From the NCBI GenBank assembly GCA_017936605.1, contig JAGBFH010000015.1:1-64000 (forward strand): 64,000 nt of DNA, in the 5' to 3' direction. Positions 44,924 to 52,560 of this stretch are shown piece after piece (position 1 is the first letter of the stretch; the number at the start of each line of letters is the position of its first letter). Below the pieces are notes generated by a model. It was not told where the DNA came from. It made no database searches and worked only from the letters and a program-made list of their open reading frames with translations. This stretch comes from Tidjanibacter sp. (GTDB lineage: Bacteria; Bacteroidota; Bacteroidia; Bacteroidales; Rikenellaceae). Made by a program: the position numbers and the translations under genes.

Positions 44924-44956
44924 CAAATATACATTTTTACTTTGTGATTTCACGAA
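44924..44956 (-). promoter_or_regulatory. Promoter of the prenyl synthase operon
   Basis: On the minus strand TATATTTG (44931-44924) is exact and TTCG (44956-44953) is 21 bp upstream, a 3-of-4 match. Confidence 0.55.
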
Positions 44957-45040
44957 AAATGGGTATTTTTGGAATCGGAATTTTTCCGACCACCAGAGGA
45001 AAGTTAATTTTTAAGCTAACAAATAGAGAATTTTAAGACT

Positions 45041-46084
45041 ATGAAAAAACAACTTACCATCGGTATTGATGTAGGCGGTACCAACACCGTTCTCGGCCTT
45101 ATCGACCGCGAGGGCAATTGCATTGCTCGCACCGAGTTCCACACCCAGCGTTCCACCAATGAGGATGGCCCCGTATTCTTCGACGAGTATATGGACCTTC
45201 TCTACGGTGCCATCGAGAACCTCATCGCCCAGGCACCCGAGGATGGCAAAGTAGAGGGTATCGGCATCGGCGCCCCCAATGCCAATTACTACAAGGGCTC
45301 CATCACCAACGCCCCCAACCTCACCTGGAAAGACCGCACCAAACCCTCCAAAGAGACCCTTGGTGAGTTCGAGAAACAACACCGTTGCGAGATTGTCAAG
45401 CTGCTCAAAAAGCGCTTCCCCGCAATCAAGGCTATCGCTATGACCAACGACGCCAATGCTGCCGCTCTCGGCGAGCTCTACTACGGTGGTGGCAAGAGCC
45501 TCAAGCGCAAAGACCTCGTGGAGATTACCCTCGGCACTGGTCTGGGTAGCGGTTTTGTGAGCAACGGCGACATCGTCTATGGTCACAACAGCTTCGCCGG
45601 CGAGCTCGGCCACATCATCGTTGAGCCCGGCGGTCGCAACTGCGGTTGCGGCAACAACGGTTGCTTGGAGGCCTACGCTTCGGCCACCGGTATCCGTCGT
45701 ACCGCCCTCCACCTTATTGACAACACCGGCACCCCCAGTGTGTTGCGCAAGATTGAGCGCGACAAACTCACCGCCAAGGATGTGAGTGTGGCCGCTGCTG
45801 CGGGCGACAAACTCGCACTCGAGGTGTGGGACATCACCGGCCACTATCTGGCACTCGGCGTGGCTACCGCTACGGCTGTCACCTGCCCCGAGGCGGTCTT
45901 CCTCTTTGGTGGTCCCACCAAGGCCGGCGACCTGCTGATGAATCCTCTCAGGAAGTATATAGACAAGTATATGCTCTCGAATATGAAGGATACGAAGATT
46001 ATGTTCTCCAAACTCGGAGATGACGCTGCTATCCTCGGCGCTTCGGCTCTCGCACTGAACGCCATCGCCGCTCTGAAGAAATAA
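45041..46084 (+). CDS. ROK-family sugar kinase (glucokinase-like)
   Basis: Cytoplasmic kinase of 347 residues in the ROK family. The ATP phosphate-1 motif is IGIDVGGTNTVLGLID, and the catalytic Asp is in TNDANAAALGE. GTGLGSGFV follows, then the zinc site with GHIIVEPGGRNCGCGNNGCLEA-type residues (His followed by CGCGNNGC). There is no N-terminal DNA-binding helix, so it is a kinase rather than a repressor. Glucose is the likely substrate, but other hexoses or N-acetylmannosamine are possible. Codon use is like gapA, pointing to good expression. Confidence 0.92.
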   Translation: MKKQLTIGIDVGGTNTVLGLIDREGNCIARTEFHTQRSTNEDGPVFFDEYMDLLYGAIENLIAQAPEDGKVEGIGIGAPNANYYKGSITNAPNLTWKDRTKPSKETLGEFEKQHRCEIVKLLKKRFPAIKAIAMTNDANAAALGELYYGGGKSLKRKDLVEITLGTGLGSGFVSNGDIVYGHNSFAGELGHIIVEPGGRNCGCGNNGCLEAYASATGIRRTALHLIDNTGTPSVLRKIERDKLTAKDVSVAAAAGDKLALEVWDITGHYLALGVATATAVTCPEAVFLFGGPTKAGDLLMNPLRKYIDKYMLSNMKDTKIMFSKLGDDAAILGASALALNAIAALKK

Positions 46085-46106
46085 GGGGCAAAACAAGGAT
46101 AGAACT

Positions 46107-46145
46107 CAATTAGGGGGCTGACTACTTTAATCAGCCCCCTAATTG
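46107..46145. terminator. Terminator after the ROK kinase gene
   Basis: CAATTAGGGGGCTGA pairs with TCAGCCCCCTAATTG around CTACTTTAA. It is a strong stem without a long T-run. Confidence 0.75.
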
Positions 46146-46266
46146 TGGCAACGGCCACAGCGGGCACAACGGTGCCAGCGAAATTAGGGATTCCGAAGCA
46201 AAGCCGTGGGTAGAACTACGACATACGGTTACACTAAAAGTTTTTGGTGCAGCTTTTTACAAAAAG
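46145..46266 (+). repeat. Leader repeat unit 1
   Basis: It starts with GTGGCAACGGCCAC, followed by the GGCACAACGGTGCC hairpin, AGCGAAATTAGGGATTCC, AAGCAAAGCCGTGGGTAG, and CTAAAAGTTTTTGGTGCAGC with the AGCTTTTTACAAAAAG end. It is a more diverged copy of the two units that follow. Confidence 0.75.
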
Positions 46267-46415
46267 GTGGCAACGGCCACAACGAGTGCTGGGATTCCTA
46301 AGCAAGGCGGTGGGTAGTGGCACAACATATGGTATAACGATACGAAGTATCGTCTAAAAATTTTTGGGGCGCCTTTTTATAAAAAGGCGCGAAAGGTGCA
46401 GCTTTTTACAAAAAG
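46267..46415 (+). repeat. Leader repeat unit 2
   Basis: Blocks: GTGGCAACGGCCAC, GAGTGCTGGGATTCCTAAGC, AAGGCGGTGGGTAGTGGCAC, ACGATACGAAGTATCGT, TAAAAATTTTTGGGGCGCC and the 22-bp palindrome (46369-46390, half GCGCCTTTTTA). These are the same blocks as before mnmA. Confidence 0.8.
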
Positions 46416-46545
46416 GTGGCAACGGCCACAGCGAGTGCTGGGATTCCTAAGCAAAGCGGTGGGTAGTGGCACAACCTTTGATATAACGATACGAAGTATC
46501 GTCTAAAAGTTTTTGGTGCAGCTTTTTACAAAAAGCTGCGAAAAG
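46416..46545 (+). repeat. Leader repeat unit 3, next to the aldehyde dehydrogenase start
   Basis: Nearly identical to unit 2 up to CGATACGAAGTATCGTC, then TAAAAGTTTTTGGTGCAGC and an AGCTTTTTACAAAAAGCT hairpin. GCGAAAAGGC units lead to the purine-rich ribosome-binding region AAAGGAAAG of the gene at 46579. Confidence 0.8.
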
Positions 46546-46578
46546 GCGCGAAAAGGCGCGAAAACAAAAAAAGGAAAG

Positions 46579-47952
46579 ATGAATCAACTGACGGAGTTTT
46601 TGGGTGCCAAAGTGGAGGCACAGAGGGAGTATTTTCGCTCGGGGGCTACGCTCTCGCGTAAGTTTCGCATAGAGCAGCTCAGGCGACTGGAGGAGGCTCT
46701 CAAGGATTGGGAGAGGCCTCTTTGTGAGGCTCTATGGCAGGACCTCCATAAGTCCTATGAGGAGGCCGTGATGACCGAGCTGAGCATTGTGAGGGGTGAG
46801 ATACGCGACCAGATACGCCACCTTAGGCGTTGGATGCGCCCCAAGAGGGTGGGCTCACCACTAAAGATGTTCCCCTCCACCACCCGACTCTACACCCAGC
46901 CGCTGGGCACTGCGCTCATCATCGCCCCCTGGAACTACCCCGTGCAGCTGCTCCTCAACCCCTTGGTGGGTGCCATCTCGGCGGGTTGCACCGCCATCTT
47001 GAAGACCTCACCCTATGTGCCTCGCGTGTCGCAGGTGTTGGTGCAGATGGTTGGCAGCGCCTTTGACGAGAGGTATGTGATGGCCATTGACGGCCACCGC
47101 GAGGTGAACACCGCCCTTCTGGAGCAACATTTCGACCTCATATTCTTCACGGGCTCCCCCGCACTCGGCAGAAGGGTGATGGAGGCCGCGGCCCGGAATC
47201 TCACACCTGTAGTGCTGGAGCTCGGAGGCAAGAGCCCCGTGGTGGTGAGCGAGAGAGCCGATGTGAGGGTTGCCGCACGCCGCATAGCGTGGGGCAAGAC
47301 ACTCAACGCGGGCCAGACCTGCATTGCACCCGACTACCTCGTGATTCACACCTCGCTGAAGGAGGAGTTTGTGGCCGAGTACCGCAAGGCCCTCGAGATG
47401 CTACACGGCAAGGATTGCAGCCAGAGCCCCCACTATGGCAGGATGGTCAGCACGAAGGCCTATGAGCGTGTGAGCGGCTACCTTGCGGGCGGCAAGGTGC
47501 TTGTGGGCGGAGGCCTCAAGCCCGAGGAGCGCTACATTGAACCCACACTTCTGGAGGTCACAAACCCCGAGGAGGCGGTTATGCAGGAGGAGATTTTCGG
47601 CCCTGTGCTCCCCGTGCTCACATACGAAAAGAGCGAGGAGGTCGTGGAGTTCATAACCTCACGCCCCCACCCTCTGGCGCTCTACTTCTTCGGCCCCAAG
47701 AGGGAGGGCAAACGCCTCTTGCGACAGACCCTCTCGGGCGGCGCTTGCATCAACGACACGATTATGCACATAGTGAATCAGAAGGCACCTTTTGGCGGCG
47801 TGGGCCACTCGGGTATGGGTCGCTACCACGGCAAGGAGAGCTTTTTGGCCTTCTCGCACCAGCGCACAGTGGTCAGCACCACAACCCTCATAGACCTGCC
47901 ACTACGCTATATGCCCTATAAGCTCTTCCCGTTCATCAAGAGGATTTTGTGA
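46579..47952 (+). CDS. Aldehyde dehydrogenase, class 3-like
   Basis: NAD(P)+-dependent oxidation of aldehydes, 457 residues, the length of class 3 / fatty aldehyde dehydrogenases. The motifs are PLGTALIIAPWNYPVQLLLN, FFTGSPALGRRVMEAAA (cofactor loop), the general base Glu in VLELGGKSPVVV, and the catalytic Cys in NAGQTCIAPDYLV. The hydrophobic C-terminus (LIDLPLRYMPYKLFPFIK) could touch a membrane. The start at 46579 is chosen for its AAAGGAAAG site; an earlier ATG at 46513 lies inside the repeat. Confidence 0.93.
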   Translation: MNQLTEFLGAKVEAQREYFRSGATLSRKFRIEQLRRLEEALKDWERPLCEALWQDLHKSYEEAVMTELSIVRGEIRDQIRHLRRWMRPKRVGSPLKMFPSTTRLYTQPLGTALIIAPWNYPVQLLLNPLVGAISAGCTAILKTSPYVPRVSQVLVQMVGSAFDERYVMAIDGHREVNTALLEQHFDLIFFTGSPALGRRVMEAAARNLTPVVLELGGKSPVVVSERADVRVAARRIAWGKTLNAGQTCIAPDYLVIHTSLKEEFVAEYRKALEMLHGKDCSQSPHYGRMVSTKAYERVSGYLAGGKVLVGGGLKPEERYIEPTLLEVTNPEEAVMQEEIFGPVLPVLTYEKSEEVVEFITSRPHPLALYFFGPKREGKRLLRQTLSGGACINDTIMHIVNQKAPFGGVGHSGMGRYHGKESFLAFSHQRTVVSTTTLIDLPLRYMPYKLFPFIKRIL

Positions 47953-47961
47953 TTGGGATAT

Positions 47962-47997
47962 AAGCCATTAGCCGTTAGATATTAGCCGTTAGCTATA
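47962..47997. repeat. Heptamer array
   Basis: AGCCATT, AGCCGTT, AGATATT, AGCCGTT, AGCTATA follow with a 7-bp period, directly before a GGGTTACA-class hairpin. Confidence 0.7.
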
Positions 47998-47999
47998 AC

Positions 48000-48037
48000 A
48001 AAGCACACGGGTTACAAAAATGTAACCCGTGTGCTTT
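48000..48037. terminator. GGGTTACA-class hairpin, copy 2
   Basis: AAAGCACACGGGTTACA pairs with TGTAACCCGTGTGCTTT around AAAA, with T-rich sequence beyond. It separates the convergent aldehyde dehydrogenase and yhcH-like genes. Confidence 0.85.
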
Positions 48038-48075
48038 GTTTTGATATAGGTTGGTTTGTCGTTGGACCTCGGCTC

Positions 48076-48522
48076 CTATTTGCGCAGTTTGGCGATGAAC
48101 TTGCGGATGGGCCTATCGCCAATGGCGGGTGCGTGGCCATCCTCGGGATAGAAGATGGTCAGTTCGCCCGGTTTGAGGGTCACAAAGTGCTCGCAACGCT
48201 CATCCGAGAAGCGCACATCCTTCTCCTGGTTGTACTCACCGCGCCACTCCTCAATCTCCTCCAGAGGCTTCCAGCCCATAGTTTCGACTCCCTCAAGGAG
48301 CACCTGAACATCGATATAGTCGCGGTGGACCTCAATGGGGGCGTTCTCCTTGGTGAAGAGGTCGGGGGCGCAGTTGTTTATGAACAGGTCGCGGCCCTCA
48401 ATCTCGTGGATACCCAGCGGCATAGCAAGGATGTCGTTCTGCTCGATGAACTCAAAGAGGCGGGGCATCAAAGGGTGGAGCTTCTCGAGTTCCACCCTAT
48501 TTTTAAGATTAGACAGTATCAT
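48076..48522 (-). CDS. YhcH/YjgK/YiaL family protein
   Basis: Cupin-like protein of 148 residues. Family features are IHEIEGRDLFINNC, ENAPIEVHRDYIDVQVLLEG (His and Glu of the putative metal site), and LTIFYPEDGHAPAI with a further His. Members are linked to sialic acid or other sugar handling, but the reaction is not firmly known. It starts 6 bp after the nfnB-like gene and is the third gene of that operon, an unexpected position for this family. Confidence 0.9.
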   Translation of the reverse strand: MILSNLKNRVELEKLHPLMPRLFEFIEQNDILAMPLGIHEIEGRDLFINNCAPDLFTKENAPIEVHRDYIDVQVLLEGVETMGWKPLEEIEEWRGEYNQEKDVRFSDERCEHFVTLKPGELTIFYPEDGHAPAIGDRPIRKFIAKLRK

Positions 48523-48528
48523 ACTCTA

Positions 48529-49917
48529 CTACTTGTCCTCGAGGTAAGCGTGGATAGCCTTTGCAGCCTTACGACCGGCACCCATCGCCAGAATAACGGT
48601 TGCCGCACCGGTCACAGCGTCGCCACCTGCGAAGACACCCTCACGAGTGGTTGCGCCCTCCTCGGTAGCCACCAGACAGCCCCTGCGGTTGCGCTCCAGA
48701 CCCTCGGTGGTCGAAGCAATCAGGGGGTTGGGCGAGGTACCAAGTGCCATAATGACGGTGTCGCACTCAATCTCGAACTCCGAGCCTGCAACCTCCACGG
48801 GCGAACGACGGCCGCTCTCATCGGGCTCGCCGAGCTCCATACGAACGCACTTCAGAGCCCTTACCCAGCCCTTCTCATCGGCCTCAATCGACACGGGGTT
48901 GGTGAGCATTGCGAACTCAATGCCCTCCTCTTTGGCGTGGTGAACCTCCTCCACACGGGCGGGAAGCTCAGCCTCCGAACGACGATAAACGATGTAGGCC
49001 TCTGCACCAAGGCGTTTGGCCGAGCGCACAGCGTCCATAGCCACATTACCGCCACCTACGACTGCCACCTTCTTGCCGCGGCGTACGGGGGTGTCGTTCT
49101 CCTCGGGAGCAAATGCACCCATAAGGTTGATGCGGGTGAGGAACTCGTTGGCCGAGAATACGCCATTGAGGTTCTCGCCGGGGATGCCCATAAACTTGGG
49201 AAGACCCGCACCCGAGCCTACGAATACGGCCGAAAAGCCCTCCTCGTCCATAAGGCTGTCGATGGTCACGGTGCGACCTACGATGATGTTCTTCTCGAAC
49301 TTCACGCCCAGCCTCGAAACCTTCTCAATCTCGCGGGCAACGATGCGCTCCTTGGGCAGACGGAACTCGGGAATACCGTAGCTCAACACGCCACCCAGGC
49401 GGTGGAGTGCCTCGAAAACGGTCACCTCGTAGCCCAGTTTTGCCAAGTCGGCAGCACAAGCCAAACCTGCGGGGCCACTACCCACAACAGCCACTTTCTT
49501 GCCGTTGGGGGCAATCTCTGCCACCTGCTTGCTACCGTTCTCCAACTGCCAGTCGCCCACAAAGCGCTCCAGTTTGCCGATAGCCACAGGCTCGTGCTTG
49601 ATACCCAAGATACACGAACCCTCGCACTGGCTCTCCTGGGGACATACACGGCCGCAAATCGAGGGCAGCAGCGAGTCCTCGGCGATGATGTCGGCAGCCT
49701 GCTGATAGTTGCCGGCTACAACCTCGGCGATGAAGTTGGGAATCTGGATGTTCACGGGGCAAGCCTGCACACAACGGGGGTTGCGGCAGTTAAGACATCT
49801 GGAGGCCTCACGCTGTGCCTCCTCAACATTGAAACCGTAGCATACCTCCTCGAAGTTGGCAGCTCGTTTTACGGGATCCTGCTCCCTGACGGGAGTACGC
49901 GATATTATATTTGCCAT
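48529..49917 (-). CDS. NfnB / GltA-type NADPH-dependent flavoprotein subunit
   Basis: Protein of 462 residues of the glutamate synthase small-subunit type. The N-terminal Fe-S part has CLNCRNPRCVQACP and CGRVCPQESQCEGSC. FAD binding is at VAVVGSGPAGLACAADLAKLG, and the NADPH domain has VAVVGGGNVAMDAVRSAKRLG. Placed right after an NfnA-like subunit, it is better read as the large subunit of the electron-bifurcating NADH-dependent reduced ferredoxin:NADP+ oxidoreductase than as glutamate synthase. Activity needs testing. It lies between the nfnA-like and yhcH-like genes. Confidence 0.9.
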   Translation of the reverse strand: MANIISRTPVREQDPVKRAANFEEVCYGFNVEEAQREASRCLNCRNPRCVQACPVNIQIPNFIAEVVAGNYQQAADIIAEDSLLPSICGRVCPQESQCEGSCILGIKHEPVAIGKLERFVGDWQLENGSKQVAEIAPNGKKVAVVGSGPAGLACAADLAKLGYEVTVFEALHRLGGVLSYGIPEFRLPKERIVAREIEKVSRLGVKFEKNIIVGRTVTIDSLMDEEGFSAVFVGSGAGLPKFMGIPGENLNGVFSANEFLTRINLMGAFAPEENDTPVRRGKKVAVVGGGNVAMDAVRSAKRLGAEAYIVYRRSEAELPARVEEVHHAKEEGIEFAMLTNPVSIEADEKGWVRALKCVRMELGEPDESGRRSPVEVAGSEFEIECDTVIMALGTSPNPLIASTTEGLERNRRGCLVATEEGATTREGVFAGGDAVTGAATVILAMGAGRKAAKAIHAYLEDK

Positions 49918-49957
49918 AGCTCTATATCTCTCTTTTATAAGGGGTTCTACTTACGGT

Positions 49958-50830
49958 TTATTTATCCAGGCCGATGCGGCACTTGTGGTCTTTGTACTTC
50001 TCCAGACGGCGCTGCTCCTCGTCGCGGTACTGGCCGCTACGACGCATAGCCTCGTCGAAGTCCACCTGGTGGGCGTCGAACTCGGGGCCATCAACACAGG
50101 TAAATTTGGTTTTGCCACCAACACTCACCCTGCACGCACCACACATACCGGTACCATCTACCATCAGCGAGTTCAGAGAGGCGATGGTGGGGATGCCGAG
50201 CTCCTTGGTGGTGAGCGACACAAACTTCATCATAATCATAGGGCCAATGGTGATGACCGTATCGTACCTCTTGCCATCCTCCTCAACGAGCTTTTTGAGG
50301 CAGCCGGTAACCATACCGTGGAAGCCCTCCGAGCCGTCGTCGGTAGCGATGTAGAGGTTGCCGGCCACTGCCCTCATCTCGTCGGTGAGAATCAAGAGGC
50401 TCTTGGTCTTGGCACCGATGATTACATCGGCATCCACACCGTGCTCCTTGAGCCACTTAACCTGGGGATAGACAGGAGCGGTACCCACACCACCCGCAAT
50501 GAAGAGGAGCCTCTTGCCTTTGAGCTCCTCGAGGTTCTCATAGATGAAGTCCGAGGGACGGCCAAGGGGACCTGCGAAGTCCTCTACGCTGTCGCCCTCC
50601 TCCTTCTCGGCCAACTTGAGGGTCGAAACGCCAAGGGTCTGCACCACAATCTGCACCGAACCGCGCTCTATGTCGTAGTCGGAGATGGTCAGAGGAATAC
50701 GCTCACCCTCGGGGGTCGAACGAAGGATGATGAACTGTCCGGGGTGTGCCGAAGCAGCCACTCTGGGGGCGTGAATATCCATCAGATAGATATTCTCAGC
50801 CAACTTTACTTTCTTCAGAATTTCGTACAT
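49958..50830 (-). CDS. NfnA-type FAD/NAD-binding [2Fe-2S] subunit
   Basis: Protein of 290 residues related to dihydroorotate dehydrogenase electron-transfer subunits. It has a ferredoxin-reductase FAD domain (HPGQFIILRSTPEGERIPLTI; FAGPLGRPSD), an NAD domain (LLFIAGGVGTAPVYPQVKWL) and a C-terminal cluster motif MCGACRVSVGGKTKFTC with GPEFDAHQVD. This matches the small subunit of Nfn. It lies 40 bp upstream of the nfnB-like gene. The pair would balance NADH, NADPH and ferredoxin in an anaerobe. Confidence 0.9.
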   Translation of the reverse strand: MYEILKKVKLAENIYLMDIHAPRVAASAHPGQFIILRSTPEGERIPLTISDYDIERGSVQIVVQTLGVSTLKLAEKEEGDSVEDFAGPLGRPSDFIYENLEELKGKRLLFIAGGVGTAPVYPQVKWLKEHGVDADVIIGAKTKSLLILTDEMRAVAGNLYIATDDGSEGFHGMVTGCLKKLVEEDGKRYDTVITIGPMIMMKFVSLTTKELGIPTIASLNSLMVDGTGMCGACRVSVGGKTKFTCVDGPEFDAHQVDFDEAMRRSGQYRDEEQRRLEKYKDHKCRIGLDK

Positions 50831-50900
50831 ACGCTTCTCTTAAGTAGTTTTGTGTTAGAAATATTTTTTAGTTATCAGTTTTCAGTTTGCGGGGGCGAGA

Positions 50901-51012
50901 GGGTGGTTAGGGAATTTAGGAAATTTAGGGAGAAGCCTTTTGGCCCTTTTTGCCCTTTTTGCCCTTTTTGCCGTTCTGGCCCTTTGGCCCCCTTTGGCCA
51001 CTTTGGCCCTCT
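50901..51012. repeat. Nonamer array up to the DUF1573 stop
   Basis: 9-bp units ATTTAGGGA, TGGCCCTTT, TTGCCCTTT (three times), CTTTGGCCA, CTTTGGCCC run until 2 bp before the stop codon of the DUF1573 gene. Confidence 0.75.
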
Positions 51013-51013
51013 G

Positions 51014-52099
51014 CTACTCCACCTCTGCCACCACTCTCAACTCCTGTGAGGGTTTTGCGGGGTCGTTCACCACCAGTAGCACGCCCCCAAAATGGCTATC
51101 GAACCCTTCGGAGGTGACTCGGAGCGAAAGGGTGCGAGTGATGGTGTCGCCTGCGGCAATCACCTCCCCCACCTCGAGGTCGCAACTCGTGCCCGCGCGA
51201 AGTTCCACCGCGCGCATGTGGAGTGGCGCACTGCCCTCATTGGTGATAGTGAACTCCATAGTGCAAACAGCACCCGCCCTCTGGCTACCGAAGTTGTGGT
51301 AGACGGGCGAGAGGCTGCACACCGCCCCACCGAGGCGTTTCTCCCTCCTGAGGTCATCTACGGCCACACCCGTGGCGACAATCTCGCGCCCCGTGTCGGT
51401 GCCGTTGACCGCCACTGTGAACCTATCGCGCATTGTGCCGTAGTGGCTCTCGGCACCCCTACCGGGCAGATAGGTGAGCGTTGCCAGCGCCTTGCCCCCT
51501 TGCTCCAGGTAGCGAGGCATATCCACCTCCAGCAGGCCGCTCTCCTCGAGCCACCTGACCTCGAGTTCCACGACCTCCTCTGTGGTGTTCACCAGTGCGA
51601 TGGTCATACTCTTGGAGCCACCCAGAGGCACATTGCCATAGGACTTGTAGGTGGCATCGGCACGCAGACCACCACCCAGGTCGTAGGGGTAGTCCTCCTC
51701 CACGGTGCGCGGGCGGGCCTTCACCCTACCCTTGATGTGCAGGTCTACACGACCCTTACCGCCGTCGTAGACGAGCGTCACCACCTTGTCCACACGCCCA
51801 CCCTTGCCGTCGGGGTCGAAGGTCACCACAAACTCGCTCTGCTCACCCGAGCGAATGGGTCGTCGGGAGTAGCTCGTGCTTGTGCAACCACACGAGGTGT
51901 AGACCCTCTCGATGGCCACCGAGTGGTCGGCCTCATTGCGGAAACGGAAGGTGTGCGTGATGGCTCCATCCTGCTCATTGATGCGCCCGAAGTCCCACAC
52001 CGTCTCCTCGAAAACAAAGGAGAGGGCCTCCTCGGGCTCCTGTGCCCAAAGACTCCAAGCGACCAAAACAGTCATCAATAGTATGGATACTCTACGCAT
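51014..52099 (-). CDS. DUF1573-domain secreted protein
   Basis: Protein of 361 residues with a signal peptide (MRRVSILLMTVLVAWSLWAQ). The first domain has the DUF1573 pattern: VWDFGRINEQDGAITHTFRF, YTSCGCTSTSYSRRPI (Cys-Gly-Cys) and EFVVTFDPDGKGG. A second, similar Ig-like domain starts near 265 (YHNFGSQRAGAVCTMEFTIT). DUF1573 proteins resemble ASH/PapD-like folds; their role is unknown. The start at 52099 gives the signal peptide. An extension to 52246 is possible in frame but has no support. Confidence 0.87.
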   Translation of the reverse strand: MRRVSILLMTVLVAWSLWAQEPEEALSFVFEETVWDFGRINEQDGAITHTFRFRNEADHSVAIERVYTSCGCTSTSYSRRPIRSGEQSEFVVTFDPDGKGGRVDKVVTLVYDGGKGRVDLHIKGRVKARPRTVEEDYPYDLGGGLRADATYKSYGNVPLGGSKSMTIALVNTTEEVVELEVRWLEESGLLEVDMPRYLEQGGKALATLTYLPGRGAESHYGTMRDRFTVAVNGTDTGREIVATGVAVDDLRREKRLGGAVCSLSPVYHNFGSQRAGAVCTMEFTITNEGSAPLHMRAVELRAGTSCDLEVGEVIAAGDTITRTLSLRVTSEGFDSHFGGVLLVVNDPAKPSQELRVVAEVE

Positions 52100-52196
52100 A
52101 ACATACAAAGGTATTGATTTCCTCGGAGAAAGCAACACAAAAAAGTGAGAATAATTGGGCCAAGATAAATTTTTTCTAAAAAATATGCACTTTTTA

Positions 52197-52227
52197 TTTG
52201 GAGGAATGAAAATTTGCCGTATATTTG
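52197..52227 (+). promoter_or_regulatory. tRNA-Asn promoter
   Basis: TTTG (52197-52200) and TATATTTG (52220-52227) are exact boxes 19 bp apart. The tRNA starts 41 nt after the -7 box. Confidence 0.85.
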
Positions 52228-52268
52228 CACTCGCAAAACGGAACAAACGGTTTGCAGGGTTATAAAAT

Positions 52269-52342
52269 TCCTCAGTAGCTCAGTTGGTTAGAGCACCTGA
52301 CTGTTAATCAGGGGGTCCTAGGTTCAAGTCCTAGCTGAGGAG
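52269..52342 (+). tRNA. tRNA-Asn (GTT)
   Basis: A 74-nt tRNA with acceptor arms TCCTCAG / CTGAGGA, D-loop AGCTCAGTTGGTTAGAGC, anticodon arm CTGACTGTTAATCAG (anticodon GTT) and T arm CTAGGTTCAAGTCCTAG. The CCA end is not encoded. Confidence 0.97.
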
Positions 52343-52343
52343 C

Positions 52344-52371
52344 AAGGTCGCAGAAATGCGACCTTTTTTTG
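52344..52371 (+). terminator. tRNA-Asn terminator
   Basis: AAGGTCGCA pairs with TGCGACCTT around GAAA and ends in seven T. Confidence 0.9.
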
Positions 52372-52387
52372 TTTCTATACCTCCAGG

Positions 52388-52556
52388 AGAATTGACAATT
52401 GACAATTGACAATGGACAATGTTAGGGAGCCTTCGTTAAGGACCTTAAAGACCTTAAAGACCTTAAAGACCTATAGGGCTTATAGGGCTTATAAGTCTTA
52501 TAGGTCCCATTGTCGGCAGACGGCATACGGCAGACGGCAGACGGCAGACGGTAGTT
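52388..52556. repeat. Two heptamer arrays flanking a nonamer array
   Basis: TTGACAA has a 7-bp period (52391-52420). GACCTTAAA three times, GACCTATAG, GGCTTATAG, GGCTTATAA and GTCTTATAG have a 9-bp period (52438-52510). CGGCAGA and CGGCATA have a 7-bp period (52513-52552). This is the clearest example in the window of both periods side by side. No gene is seen. Confidence 0.85.
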
Positions 52557-52560
52557 GCGA

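Noticed and set aside
46145-46545. Insertion sequence remnant
   Set aside because: No transposase fragment or terminal inverted repeats with target duplication could be seen; only short repeated blocks.
46513-46578. Upstream start for the aldehyde dehydrogenase
   Set aside because: It lies in the leader repeat and would add 22 basic residues unlike the family; the ATG at 46579 has a good ribosome site.
48529-49917. Glutamate synthase small subunit
   Set aside because: No large glutamate synthase subunit is nearby, and the partner directly upstream is an NfnA-type protein, so an Nfn role is more likely. The fold family is the same.
52438-52552. CRISPR array
   Set aside because: Units are only 7 or 9 bp, without unique spacers, and no cas gene is in the window.
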